Origin: Poecilobothrus nobilitatus
Lineage: Eukaryota > Arthropoda > Insecta > Diptera > Dolichopodidae
Length of the DNA stretch: 64,000 bases
NCBI GenBank assembly: GCA_947095535.1
Contig: OX352774.1
Coordinates: forward strand, 246,971,825-247,035,824
Reading direction: 5' to 3'
Shown: positions 37,370 through 48,987 of the stretch, in pieces
How the letters are laid out: every line of letters begins with the position of its first letter
How positions within the stretch are numbered: position 1 is the stretch's first letter
Notes under the pieces: model-generated
What the model was told of the DNA's origin: nothing
Seen by the model: the letters and a program-made list of their open reading frames with translations, nothing else
Database searches by the model: none
Position numbers and translations under genes: made by a program

Positions 37370-39832
37370 TTTTTTTCCGCTTTCTTATTTGATTTTATTT
37401 TTGCTTGATTATTTAAATAAGAATAAATCATGATACTACATACAATTTTTTCTGACCCTAATAAAATATGTTTATTTGTTATAATTTATTAATACAATGC
37501 GTACGATAGGAACGTTCAACCATAAAATTTTGATTCAAAATTAATTTTTTCGTGTGGCCTCAAAATTTTTTCCACAAAATTAGTTTGTGGGTAAGAGGAT
37601 AGAAACGTATGTTAAAAGTGGTTGAGAGCGGCTACGTGGAAAATAGATCAATACGTATTGTATCGCCTCTGCAAATTCATAGTTATTTAAGGTGTTTTGA
37701 AGTTATTTTTTGAAATACTTTTATTTTTAGTAATTAGTAAAAATAAAGAATGGGTAGAGTAGAGAAACAGAAAAGTGAATAAACATTTAACCAAAATTAT
37801 GTTTTTATTATGTTTTTAAAAATTTGGAGTTTTATTTTATATGTATTTGTTTTATAATTTTAGTATAAAAATGTCAAATGTAAAGCAGTTTTATCTGTTT
37901 GTAAAGTTCATGATAATTCAAACATTTCTTTTAATTTAGTTTTGTTGTTTTTTTTTTGTTTTTTACCAATAATGTTATTTTGTTTATGTTCAATTGTTTT
38001 TTTTAATGAATATTATTTTAAATCTTTTTTCAAATTTAAGTTTATTATAACTTTTCCAAATTTATATTAATTAATTGTTTTCTTTTTATTTTACAATCCA
38101 CACAAAAATATAATTCAGTATTCACAAAACTAACTACATATGTATGTATGTATGTACTTATTTAAAACAAAAATAGAAAACTTCTTTCTAAAAGTAATTT
38201 TAGTTTTACCTATAGGTATGTACATAAATTATTGTTTACATTTATATATTATAAAATTTTCATTTGACAGCACTCAAATTTAAAGTACTACCAGGTACTA
38301 CCAACATAACAAAAATGTTATGACGTACGTCTACCAGAAATGCATTTTTAGCTAGATGTGACATGTCACGTGATACATACATTTTTTCATCGCCATTCCA
38401 TTCGCCTCAGTGATGAGTTTTCAAGAATATGGGTGTATATTTGTGTTTCTAAAATAATAAAATAAAAAACAAACACATATTTTTTGGTTCTTGGTTTTTA
38501 TCAATATATTTCTTTTTTTTTCCAAAACAAAAAAAAAATATATTACATTTATTAACAATTCTATTTAAAATCAAATGTTAAATAAAAAATAAAATTTTTT
38601 CTTTTCATTTTTATAAATTCTAAAATTTACATTGATTTTGAGTTTTTTTTTTTTTTGGTTGATCCACAGACCACAGATTCTATTTTAAAAATAATTTTTT
38701 TTTGGTTTTATTTATGGTGATAAAAAATCGCATTGCACCAATTAATTATTTTTTTTCTTATATTTTTAATATTTCTTAAAATTAAGTAAACTTTTATGTA
38801 TGTATTTATTTTTTTTGTTTTTAATATTAATAATGTTAAAAATGTATTTTAAATACTCATTATATTTTTGCAATTTTAAAAATAATTTAAATAAATGATA
38901 AAAAAATATAAATAAACAATCAACTTTTAATGTAGATACAATATATGCATGTGTACAGTGGCTTTTTGGGTAAAGTTGTACAATATATAAATCTATGAAC
39001 ACTTATTAATTAAAGCTCTGTTGAAGAATTTTTTGGAAAGTGTGATTTCAATAAAATTAATATCTAATATAAGTTGTCACATAAACATATTAAATAAATT
39101 AATTAAATACCCTGTTTTTTATTAATTTCATGTTGTTTTCATGAACCTGTTTTCATTTTAACATTGATTAGTTGTATCTATAGCCTATAGGTATCAAACG
39201 ATTTGTTATTAATATTTAATATACATAAATATACATGCATGCTTATTATTACAAGTTTCATTTGTTCTGTCACAATTTGCAATGACAATACTATAATATT
39301 AGCCCATATTTTATTAGTTACAAAGTGATAAAGTAGTCACAAATAAGGCTTGTAGTCTAAAATATTTAACATTATGTACTTTAAAAAATACAAATTAATT
39401 ACATATTTATGTTTAAATAATTATTAAAATGATGTTTTATTATAGGTATACTTTTTGTATTAACTCGTCAGTGTCAGTTTTTTTTTTTTTTTACTTTTTA
39501 TAACATTCTAACTCCAACGCATTTTGAAAGTATATAATTATTTTTTAAAAATTTTCTTTTTATTTCAGAAAATTATCACTATTTATTATTCAAATAATGT
39601 TATAAACATAAACATTTTTTTATATTTTTTGTTACTGAACAGAAAATACAACAGCAAGAAAATAAAAATACATACATATATTTAAAATCAGAACTTAAAA
39701 ATATTTAAATATAATTTAGTATGTGAAAAACAAAAACGGGTGACTACAAAAAGTGACAGTAAAAAGTGAGTGACACTCGTAATAAACAAAATTTCATTTG
39801 GCCACCATTGCCCACGGCTTTGCTTCTTGAAT

Positions 39833-39990
39833 ATTTTTATTTATTTATTTATTTATTTATATTAATATTGCAAATCATATAGGATATTGCAATATCACCA
39901 AATCAACGGCTACTAAAGGCTATTATAGATTGAATACTATTATTAAGTTATATACTAATATTATTTATTTTGTTTGTATTATTTTATATT
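39833..39990 (-). mobile_element. SINE (S2 body), 5'-truncated
   Basis: Read on the minus strand it contains the same body as 55422-55580 (ATAATATTAGTATATAA, TTAATAATAGTAT, CTATAATRGCC, TAGTAGCCG) and ends in an (AAAT)n tail (39837-39862 as TTTA repeats). TTCTTGAAT flanks it at 39824-39832 and 39991-39999, a candidate target duplication. The tRNA head is missing. Confidence 0.75.
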
Positions 39991-40089
39991 TTCTTGAATT
40001 TTTTTTTTTTTTTTAATTAAATTTTCATTGTACAATCTTAAACTACTTAACCTTAAAAAAACATTTACAAAAACGGCCAATTCACAAAC

Positions 40090-41134
40090 CAAATAGAACT
40101 TCACCATAAATTTAAATGTTTAAAGAACAAAATTTCTTCTGGAATGGATTAAATTCCAAATATAGTTTTAAAAAATTGAAGCACCTTCATAATTAGCAAA
40201 TATGTAATACTTTTTAATAATGCAATAAATAACTCGTATTTTCCAAATATATGGAAAACAGCGAAAATTATTTTGTTAAAAAAACCTGGCAAAGACGCAG
40301 CTAATTCAGGTAATTATAGACCGATTAGTTTAATGCCAAACATAAGCAAAGTATTTTAAACTCTTATTAATGACAAATGATTAAGTTTTTTAAATAGCAA
40401 GCAGTTAATTCCCGAAAATCAGTTCGGCTTTAGGTACAAGCATGGAACTGTACATGCTATAATCAAATTAAATTCAGATTTATGTTGGTTCATTAATAAA
40501 GAATTTTGGTGTTGGTGGCTGCCTAATCGATATGGAAAAAGCCTTTAATATGGTATGGTTGGATGGCTTAATCTACAAGCTTTTAAAATTGTCGGTTCCC
40601 AAATATTTAATTTCAATTATATTGAGTATGGTATATAAAAATAAATTTTATATCCACAATAAAAATAAAATTCTGGAAAACGTTTTTGTATTAAAAATGG
40701 ATTACTACAAGGTACAGTTAATGTACCAATTCTGTTTTCAATATACATATGTAGCAGACTTACTAAATTTATTAGCACAGTTTAGTGATAATAATTATGC
40801 GTTAGCATTTGCTGACGATATAATAATTTAATCAGCCGATGATATAGTAGACAGCCTTAAACGAATGCTGCAAAACATGTTTAATACTGTAAAGGATTAC
40901 TGTAAAATTTGGCTGCTTCAAATTAATTACAGTAAATGTGAAATATTTTTTCGAATAAACTTCTTATTTTATGTATTTATTTATTTATAATTAATATAAT
41001 AAACTTCTTGTTTAGTAAAAAAATTTCGTAAAAATTGCCTAATTTTAGGAGTTTTTTTTTAAAGGGTTTTTGTTTTTTTCTGTAAAGGATTCAATAAATA
41101 AAGATTAGATGAGATTAAATTAAAAAAAAAAAAA
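40090..41134 (+). pseudogene. Dead non-LTR retrotransposon reverse transcriptase
   Basis: Plus-strand frames with stops and frameshifts give KISSGMD.IPNIVLK, then NIWKTAKIILLKKPGKD and NYRPISLMPNISKVF, then IPENQFGFRYKHGTVHAI. An open stretch follows at 40532-40831 with MEKAFNMVWLDGLIYKLL (D/MEKAFD palm motif) and FADDIII (catalytic YADD-type motif kept as FADD). The 3' end looks like a tail near 41085-41134 (CAATAAATAAAG plus A run). It is a jockey-like non-LTR element, inactive, and not obviously the same family as 6518-7890. Confidence 0.88.
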
Positions 41135-41919
41135 AGTTTTTGATTCCAAAAGAATGATAACAAAAAATCTTTTTCATATTCCGCCGAAAAATATGCAATA
41201 TTTTTAGAAAACAATTCTTTTCAATGTTAATGGCCATTTTTAGCACATTTTCAAAAAACTTTTGAAAAAATGTACTTATTTTTTATTTACTTTCGTTATT
41301 TAATTGTTCGTTAACCAAAGCTGATTGTTTTAAATTTCAATTAACAATTAACTAATTAATATAAAAAAAGAAAAATTAAAATACTAAAATAAAATAAAAA
41401 CAAAACAAAATTTTTTAAGTAATTATTTATTAAAAAACTCAATTAAAAAATTTTTTTATTAAAATTACATTTTCTGTTTTTTTTTTTTTTAATGATTAAT
41501 AACTAACAAAAAAATATAAAATAAAAATAATGAAATATAATCCGTCCATTAGTTGTTTTTATATTATAAAAGGTATAAGAAAACAAAAATAAGAAAAAAA
41601 CTAAAACAATATTTTAATAATTCTTATAATTAAATTTTTATCTTAAATTTTATAAAAATTTCTACTTTTTTATAGGTAGATTAAAAATTTTAATCCGAAA
41701 ATTTTAGAAAATTTTTTGTTATTTTTTTTTTTTCTTTTATTTTATTGTGACTTAAAATTTTTTTTTTTATACATACTTTGTGTGTTTTATGTGTATTTAT
41801 TTATTTTTTTTTTTACTTGTTTTCGAATTTCTTAATATTAGAGAAGTAAAACAGAATTGTTGTGTTTTTGTGCAAAATGGTTTTTTTTTTGTTTTTAGTT
41901 TTTTACATTAACTGTTATT
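41135..41919. other. AT-rich 3' flank of the Ly6 gene
   Basis: Mostly poly(A)/poly(T)-rich sequence containing the likely 3' UTR of the Ly6 gene on the minus strand. TTTATTT words near 41805 and 41435 could supply a poly(A) signal. No reading frame is seen. Confidence 0.4.
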
Positions 41920-42128
41920 TTAATATAAAAATAATTTAGCAACAGCTATAAGTAATGTTGTTGATAAACCGATTTGAACGAATGATTGTGGAGCTGAATT
42001 ACATAAATCACCCGTACATGTTTCACATTTTTCAATTCTCATATTATCATGACCTAAACATGAATTTGATGATGAATCACCGATACGTTCCCAATGGCAA
42101 TCACGTTTAACAATTTGTCCAACATTAT
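41920..42128 (-). CDS. Ly6/uPAR three-finger GPI-anchored protein, terminal exon
   Basis: This is a minus-strand exon preceded by TTTTTATTACAG and reading 68 residues to a stop. It begins with the last two bases of a split codon, then NVGQIVKRDCHWERIGDSS, SCLGHDNMRIEKCETCTGD and LCNSAPQ. The spaced Cys and the C-terminal CxxCxxDLCN signature are those of insect Ly6/uPAR (sleepless/boudin/crooked-like) domains. After NSAP comes a hydrophobic tail (FVQIGLSTTLLIAVAKLFLY) fitting GPI-anchor replacement. The exon carrying the signal peptide and the CxxC of finger 1 was not found and should lie at higher coordinates or beyond the window. Family membership is firm; the specific orthologue is not recognised. 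Confidence 0.85.
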
Positions 42129-42578
42129 CTGTAATAAAAATTGTTAAAAAATTAATAAATAAAATAAAATACTTAAAAATGAAATAAAAAAAAAACATTT
42201 TGTTTTATTTTATTAAAAGAAGATAATTTAAGAACTAAACAACATTAAATTGCCTACAAGACAGACCATTGTGACTCTAGAAGTATATGCATCTGATATC
42301 ATAAACTATGCTAAATTGTATAAAGACAAACATAGGTATGTCATGTCATCTAAATTAAAACAAAAAAATATGTAAGGATCATTAGTTAGAAGATGTTATT
42401 CGATCTGATGGTACATTTGTTTGAGTAAAGGTCTACTCTTCTTTGCATTGAAATGGAAGAAAAACAATAAAATTTAGACTTTTAAATATTATATAAACAT
42501 TCTGAAAACAAATTTCGTTTAGTATTGTACAAAATAGTCTATAATTCCATTATAAGTATTCTATCATATATTTTAGTT
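42129..42578. other. Probable intron of the Ly6 gene
   Basis: No exon was found here. The minus-strand frame at 42129-42198 is only an extension of the exon frame into the intron. Confidence 0.4.
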
Positions 42579-42844
42579 TTATGCTGCCCATACACGTCGA
42601 ATCTGGTTGTACAACTTGGTACGCGGAATGTTTGCGTAACTTATACACATTTATCTAACCTATATCATCCAACCATTGTAATTATGTACTTTATATTTTT
42701 ATTATTTTCTGAAATCAAAAAATCTCAATATTAAAATGGCATTTAAGTTGTACAACTTGCTCATACACGATACAGTCCGCGGACCATATTTATCAAGTCC
42801 GCGGACCTGTTCTAAACCTGGTCCACTGTGTATGGGCAGCATAA
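42579..42844. mobile_element. MITE family M1, copy 1
   Basis: TTATGCTGCCCATACAC at 42579-42595 is exactly inverted at 42828-42844, and more distant similarity continues inwards (GTCGAATCTGG against GTGGACCAGG). The interior has GTTGTACAACTTGG, CATCCAACCATTGTAATTAT and AAGTTGTACAACTTGC in common with 47597-47908. It is non-coding; a frame at 42525-42734 is accidental. Confidence 0.85.
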
Positions 42845-43168
42845 GGGCAACTTCAAATTCAGACTAGGTGTATTTGTCATATATGTATGAATTTTTGAAA
42901 TGTATTGTTTATGTCAAACAGCTAGAGTAGTCCTTCAATAGAGTAGTGGATTCGATATCTATGTGGCCATTATTTGGTATTATCATTTGTGTTTTTTTTT
43001 TCTAAAGTTAAAGGTATAAAGTGGAATTATTTTAAATATTTTGCCTAAAACAAAAAAATTTTAAATATTTTTATAATACACATTTTGTCTATGTCATTTG
43101 ACAATAGAAATGATTTTCGAAACGATCGGTAAAATGAAATTTGTCATTTGATTAGATATGTTAAATAA

Positions 43169-43645
43169 TAAGGGTATTCACGAGTTGGTGCAAAGTTGTT
43201 TTGCACAAGTGCAAAATTTTGCACCGTAGCATATTTCAATTTTTTGACAGTTAAAGTGCACAATTTGTTGTTGTTTTCATGTATAAAAAAGTGAAAAATT
43301 TTGCAAGACTATGCAAGACCTAAACCCTATTGCATATTTGTGCAAGACCTTTGTAAAGTTTGTTTATATATTTTTTGTAAGCGCTATATTAGATAAAAAT
43401 TTAAAAAATGCCTAAAAAAAGTGGAAAAAAAATTATTTCTGATTATTTATTAAGTCAAGCATATGAAGATATACAAATATCTGAAATTTTTGGTAAGTAT
43501 AATTTTTATGTAAACAAAACAAGCACATCAACGATATTTGGCAGTTCAATAAAAATTCATGCTAGGATTGTTCACGAGTTGGAGCAAATATGTGCTGCGG
43601 TGCAAAAAAAATTTGCACTTTTGCACCAACTCGTGAATACCCTTA
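43169..43645. mobile_element. TIR element with exon-like remnant of a transposase gene
   Basis: A 26-bp TIR (TAAGGGTATTCACGAGTTGG...) at 43169-43194 is exactly inverted at 43620-43645. The core ends AGGG/CCCT are flanked by TA. A third, partial TIR copy (TTCACGAGTTGGAGCAAAT) lies at 43570-43588. An ATG at 43408 opens MPKKSGKKIISDYLLSQAYE and then DIQISEIFG, followed directly by GTAAGT near 43494. This looks like a first exon with its donor kept in an internally deleted element. The superfamily is undecided (TA, TTAA or 3-bp targets all fit). Confidence 0.75.
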
Positions 43646-43794
43646 ATATAAGGATGTCAAATGCACAAATGACACTTTTTTAATTATGGTTTACACTATT
43701 GGCTATTTCCACACTAGTCTTTGAATTTTGAAAAGTAGATTCTATGTTCATTTGAAAATAAATTTTGAATGGAGAAAAATATATATAAAATAGG

Positions 43795-43862
43795 ATAGTA
43801 AAACAATTATTTTTGTTATTTTTTTTGTTTTTTGTGTAGATACACAAAATTTTTGTATTTTT
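43795..43862. repeat. Dispersed repeat DR2, copy 1
   Basis: ACAATTATTTTTGTTATT followed by GTGTAGATACACAAAATTTT recurs inverted and diverged at 49893-49960. It includes the palindrome GTGTAGATACAC. It is a fragment of an unidentified element. Confidence 0.6.
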
Positions 43863-45780
43863 ATCTATTTTGTCTTTGTACCTATTAACAGATTTTCATA
43901 TGCACCGCATAAAATTTTAGATTTTAAAAAGAGGATTAAATTCTAAGAACCACAAAACCATAAATTAGTAGAAACGTAATGAAAAACCGTAAAAGATTCA
44001 AGAAGACTAGAGTGAAAATAAGCAATATGATTTCTTTTGTATTAAGGAATTTGTACAATATACATTCCAAATCATATAAAAATACACATAGGCATAGGTG
44101 TGAAGTAGGCTTAAAGGTAATTATTTTTTTGTAAGGTATCTATTTCATTTTTTTAAATAACTATAAAATTTTTAAAGAAACATGTAATAAAAAAATATTT
44201 TCTATTCAAAAATAACGAAAATCGATAAAAAATAAATTTTTCATATTTCTAGTTATTAGCAAAATTAGGAAGTAGATTTATAAAGAATAAATCAGAGAGA
44301 GAAAAAAAAAACAATTAATATTCTGTGAAATAAAAATTTAGGCGTGTTTATCTTTTTTAAAAGATAAATAAAAAAACTGTCAAGATGCAAAATAATTTTA
44401 AATATAATAAAGGTACCTATAAAATATTATCTAATTATAAATTATTACAACAATTAAATGAAATTAGTATTAAATACTTTTTAAAATTACTCATCATTAG
44501 TTACATGCTTATGTAATATGTATATATGTGTATAGGCATATACACATGTACAATACAACAATAAAAATACTTTGTAACTTTTTTAAGTTCTTTAATTTTC
44601 GATTGATTGATTTACTTTAATTGTTGAACAATAATTCTTTTTTGTTTACTTCATTGTTTATTTTTTTTTCTCACATCCCAATCATATTATGTCATAATAT
44701 AATTTGATATTTTCTAATATTTCACTTAAAATTATTTATTTTTTTCATAATATTTTGGTTTAAAGAAAGAAAAACAACATAAAAATTTTTAAAAGCTTTT
44801 TAAAAATTAAGAAAATGATGTCACATTATTCTTTAAAAAACATTCATACATATTGATATGTATGTATATATACATACATACATAATATATAAGTATCTAC
44901 ATATTTTATGTATTTTTTTTCTTTTGACAAATAAAAAAAAAAAAATATTCAAATTTTGTATAAATCTCAGGTATTTTTTTTCTCTTACATAATTGATTCT
45001 CTTTCATTAAAATGTAAAATAAATACCTAAACAATATTACCAATAAAGTTTTATCTGATTCATACCGGTTCAATAGCATTTCATTGTTTTCATGTTCGTT
45101 TATTTTAGTATTTTACAAAAAAATGGTCAGTTTTTTTTTTTTGTCGATAGACAGACTATTGACATATTTTTGTATTTTATTTTACAAGGTTAATTTTTTT
45201 ATTTTTTTTTTATTTTTGCCCTCACAAAATATTCTGAATCAAAAATATTTGGCATTAGCGTATTATTTACAGTTAAAATAATAAAAGGTTCTAGAATTTT
45301 GATGTCTTGATCGTTAATGACTTGCGCACTGATAGCAAAAAGGTAATAATAATAGGATGATTCATTTAGTTTCCTGAGAATCCCACTCCGCAATTAAATT
45401 TTACTGATCCTTGCCTAAGATCCTTTGAAAGATTTTCACCTTCCTTAGGAAAATAATTTTTTGCATATGTTTTTAAAATGGCTCTAGCTGAATTAATTTA
45501 ATGGCTAACATAAATTAATATACATACATAAGTAATTAATTTTAATAAGATTTTTGAATAAAAACTTAAAATATTTAATTAATTTTTTTAATGATTACTG
45601 ATTTAGAACATTTTTTTTTTATACCGCTTGACTGCTTGAATTTGTCTACGTAATGAACACATCATATTAAGTTATTTAAGAAAATAACGTTTAGTTAATT
45701 TGTCGGGTTGACTGAAAAAATTCTTAAAACAAAAAAAAAACGAGGAAGAGTGCAGTAAAGTAGACTGTGTCAACTCTGGG

Positions 45781-46500
45781 ATACCCGTATGAACGTAATA
45801 TATTTTGTTTCTGTAAAACTTGATCATCTTTTAAAAACATTCAGAAGTTTTAGTACCGACGTTAACTACAGAGATATATTTATGTAAATTGTGGAGTTGT
45901 ATGACAGCTACCCGAATCTATTGTGCCTATAGCTTCATTAAGTTCTAAGAAATGCAAGAAGCTTGAACCGTCTGCTTTAGACCAATCAAATTTTACAAAA
46001 GTTTTTTGCATGTATCTCTACACCTTTTCACTAAATTTCGGATACCTAGCTTGAAATAGACACTGGGTCAAATGCATAAAAATGAATTTGAACACAAAAT
46101 TTCGCTTTTTCATACAAAAACTACATCTGAACTCGTAGATTTTGTTTGAAAATGTAAAATTTAAGTTCAAACTCAGTTTTATGCATTCGGCCAACTGAGT
46201 TATTTCCATTTAAAGAAAGAAGTTGTATGGCAGCTACTCGAACCCGGCGGCCGAAAATGCTGGATTTAAATAGCAAAACTAACAATTTTGCAAAGGTGAC
46301 GTAAAAAAAATTTCAGCCTCCTAGGTCCTTTATTTTTTGAGTTATCGTGCGGACGGACAAACGTACATGGCTTAATCGACTCAGAATTCGATCCCTGAGC
46401 CGATCCATACGTTTGACACTATATCTAACTCGACTCCTTTAAGGTGTCACAAACGTAATGGCAAATTTATTATACTCTTGAACATAGTTCATACGGGTAT
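45781..46500. mobile_element. 720-bp TIR element
   Basis: ATACCCGTATGAAC at 45781-45794 is exactly inverted at 46487-46500. The interior has two blocks of GTTGTATGRCAGCTAC and a CGTGCGGACGGACAAACGTA region near the right end. A related, end-less copy is at 20760-21260. The frame at 46018-46209 has no resemblance to a known protein. It is a non-autonomous DNA transposon. Confidence 0.7.
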
Positions 46501-47213
46501 AAAAAACTGAAAACATAATTAAGTAAATACATAAAAGTGGCTTATGTTTGGTTGTTTCCCTGATTTGAATAAATTATATATTTTGTTTTTTGTTTTTTGT
46601 CAAATTATATAATATTGTGTATTATTGTTGATCGTGTTGTTGATCATGAAATCACACATACATATATTTTAAAATAAACAAAAATCTAAAAATGGTTTTA
46701 TAAATTAACAACTATTTCTTTAATACGTAATTTAATTTTAAATTTTATATTAGTTATGGTGTATTGAAGTATGAATAACTTATTGTAACCAGAAGTGCGC
46801 AAATAGCTCATAGGATTATGTACAAAAGTAAATCACTTTACCCTATTCAACAAATAGAAGTAAATAAATCTTGCGATTCATTGTATACATTATCTGTCAT
46901 TGCTAAGAAGTTTATTTCGTTACTTCACAATTTGTTTTTTGCGTAAGACAGATGGAAATCTTCAAAAGGCACCAAAAATACCCCCTTGGTAGTGTAAATT
47001 CGCTTAATCGCTAATGCAGTGTATGGTTATTGGCTAGGAAGTGAGAATAAGAAAAAATAGGATAGGCATATGCGGGAACTTTCAAAATTGTGGAATTGAA
47101 CTTTAAGGGAACGGATTCGCCTATTATTATTATTATTATTTGGCTATCAGAAACGAAATCAAATCAACAGTACTTTCCTTAATGTGATAACCAAAAACAG
47201 CTCCACCGTAGCA
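46501..47213. other. Unassigned sequence, partly G+C-richer
   Basis: 46760-47120 is less AT-rich than its surroundings and may be an old transposon body. A short (ATT)n run lies at about 47123-47141. No protein match was seen on either strand. Confidence 0.4.
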
Positions 47214-47335
47214 CCTTATTATTATTATTATTATTATTATTATACATGATCTAACCGGTGGTTATATGTATGTGTTTTGAACCAAAGACCCTCTGATAGA
47301 AAGACTGTCGATTTAACCAATACGCCATGAATCAG
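47214..47335 (-). mobile_element. tRNA-derived SINE of a third type, (AAT)n tail
   Basis: Read on the minus strand from about 47335: TGGCGTATTGG fits Pol III box A (47317-47327). GGTTCAAAAC about 35 nt later fits a decayed box B (47274-47283). After a short body comes an (AAT)n tail, seen as TTA repeats at 47214-47243. The head differs from the S1 and S2 copies. No target duplication was seen. Confidence 0.6.
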
Positions 47336-47596
47336 ATAATTACATATTGTTATACGGCACTGTAAAAGTAAGTGTCAATCAACGTGTAAGTGTAAAATTT
47401 TTAATTTTACTCTGTTTATGTTTTAGTTCGTGCTTTTATCAACTGATTTATTTATTCTTTCTGTCATTGTTTTCAAAACTAGGATTAAATACAACGATTA
47501 AAACAAATATCTTAGGATTTTATTTTGTAATATTTGTTTGGTTGATTGAATTCTAATTTATACATATGTATTGTAATTTCTATTTACTTTCTTATA

Positions 47597-47908
47597 CTGC
47601 CCATACACGGCGGACTAGGTTGTAAACTTGGTACGCGGACAGGTTTTAGAACTATATCACACACTTATCCAACTTATCATCCAACCATTGTAATTATGTA
47701 CTCAAATCAAAAAATCTCAATGTTAAAATGACATTTAAGTTGTACAACTTGCCTATACACGGTACAACCGCAAACCAAAAAACAACTCAAACAACTCAAC
47801 TCAACCGCAAACCAAAAAACCCACAAAAATCAAAATTTTTTGAAATTCATTCAACCAATTTTCCAACCATCAAAATGTTCTAAAATCTGGTCCGCCGTGT
47901 ATGGGCAG
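47597..47908. mobile_element. MITE family M1, copy 2
   Basis: CTGCCCATACACGGCGGAC at 47597-47615 is exactly inverted at 47890-47908. It shares its interior with 42579-42844 (CATCCAACCATTGTAATTAT, ATTTAAGTTGTACAACTTGC). It has about 50 bp of extra CAACTCAA/CCGCAAACCAAAAAAC repeats on the right side. It is non-coding. Confidence 0.85.
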
Positions 47909-48786
47909 CATTATGATTTCTTATAAAGAAAAGCATCAGCAGAAAATATTGTTAAAATCATAGGTACAGTACAATATAGTAATAATATTTTTTTCTCAGT
48001 TCATTTAGGCGATGAGGTGTTTATTTATTACAAAACAGTTTTTTGGCACTATTTACAATTATTTTACACTAAATTATAAAAGCGTTAATATATGCTTCTC
48101 AAATATTATATTTATTTAGTTGATTTTAGTAAAAGTTTTTACGATTTTTAATTCTATAAAAACAATTTTAGTTATATGCACGTATATACATATGTATGTA
48201 TGTACTTTTAATGACCATCCAATAATAAATAAAAGAATATTTGTACATTTTATTAAAATATACTGAAAATGAATACAAAATAAAAACAACACATAATAAA
48301 TTACACATTTATGTATAGCGATTGAGTGGGCAATGGAAAATTAATAGCTATTACACGCGCTTTTTTTCAATATTTAAAATTTGGTTTTGTTACTTAAAAA
48401 AAAAAAAAAAAAAATTCTGGCGAAAATTAACAAAAAAAAAAATTCATTAGCATAATTTTCATTATCAAAGTCATCTTATATTAGAATACTAAATTAATTA
48501 ATGATTCGCAAATAATTTTGGTTCTGTAGAGTGTAGTAGAAAGAACCAATTTAAGAAATAAAAAAATAAAAAAAAAAGATAATATTAATATACAAATCAA
48601 ATTTTTGCCAAAAAATTCAAATTTTTCAAAGTCATAAATTAGATGATCTAACCTCAAACAAAAAAAAAAAAAGATAAATGCAGGCAATATGTCCCACAAT
48701 AGGTGAGAAATATAGGATCTACATTTGTATGAATCTTGAACGTGCCTTGAAATAATTTTTTTTTTATTATTATCCTGAAAAATTCA
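47909..48786. other. AT-rich, no gene seen
   Basis: Long A and T runs occur, and a low-complexity frame at 48481-48699 (minus) is rejected. Nothing structured was recognised. Confidence 0.4.
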
Positions 48787-48987
48787 TGTAGGGGCCTGGG
48801 TGGCATAGTGGGTAAGAGCGTATAAAAACCCCACGCTGTAACGCTGTAAACTCCAAGGGAGTATAGGTTCGAATCCTACACTTGTCGTAAGAGTTATTTC
48901 CTCTCACACGCCTGAACAGGAAAGGTTGTGTAATTTAATGTCCACATTTATGTGGCAGAGAAATGTATTAAAAAAAAAAAAAAAAAA
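48787..48987 (+). mobile_element. tRNA-derived SINE (S1), copy 6, full length
   Basis: This is the best copy. The 5' end GGGGCCTGGG starts at 48791. Box A is TGGCATAGTGG (48801-48811) and a perfect box B GGTTCGAATCC lies at 48866-48876. Then come CTTGTCGTAAGAGTTATTTC, CCTGAACAGG, GTGTAATTTAATGTCCAC, CATTTATGTGGCAGAG and a poly(A) tail of about 18. AAAATTCA at 48779-48786 and 48989-48996 is a likely target duplication. Confidence 0.93.

Larger units (their letters stand above)
34430..38415 (+). mobile_element. Decayed PIF/Harbinger-like transposon with nested insertions
   Basis: The left ~100 bp (ACTGAGGCGATGAAAA, TATCACGT, CTAGATGAAAATG, TTTGTTATGTTGGTA, CTGTCAAATGAAAATTTT) recur inverted and diverged at 38260-38412. 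Together they define subterminal inverted repeats about 4 kb apart. Just inside the left end is a transposase-like N-terminus (34770-35073). The body is filled with younger insertions: a MITE, a foldback element and a SINE. No target-site duplication was fixed. Alternatively the ends are two separate MITEs in opposite orientation. Confidence 0.55.

Noticed and set aside
42525..42734. 69-codon frame, and 47546-47731
   Set aside because: Both run through the M1 MITE copies and have no coding character.
45310..45345. Minus-strand TGC TAT CAG TGC (CYQC), a possible first finger of the Ly6 gene
   Set aside because: A stop follows three codons later and no good donor is present; a similar CYRC at about 61258-61269 also stops at once.
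47123..47243. Repeated ATT/TTA runs as a CRISPR-like array
   Set aside because: They are simple trinucleotide runs, one being a SINE tail, with no spacer-repeat structure; the DNA is eukaryotic.
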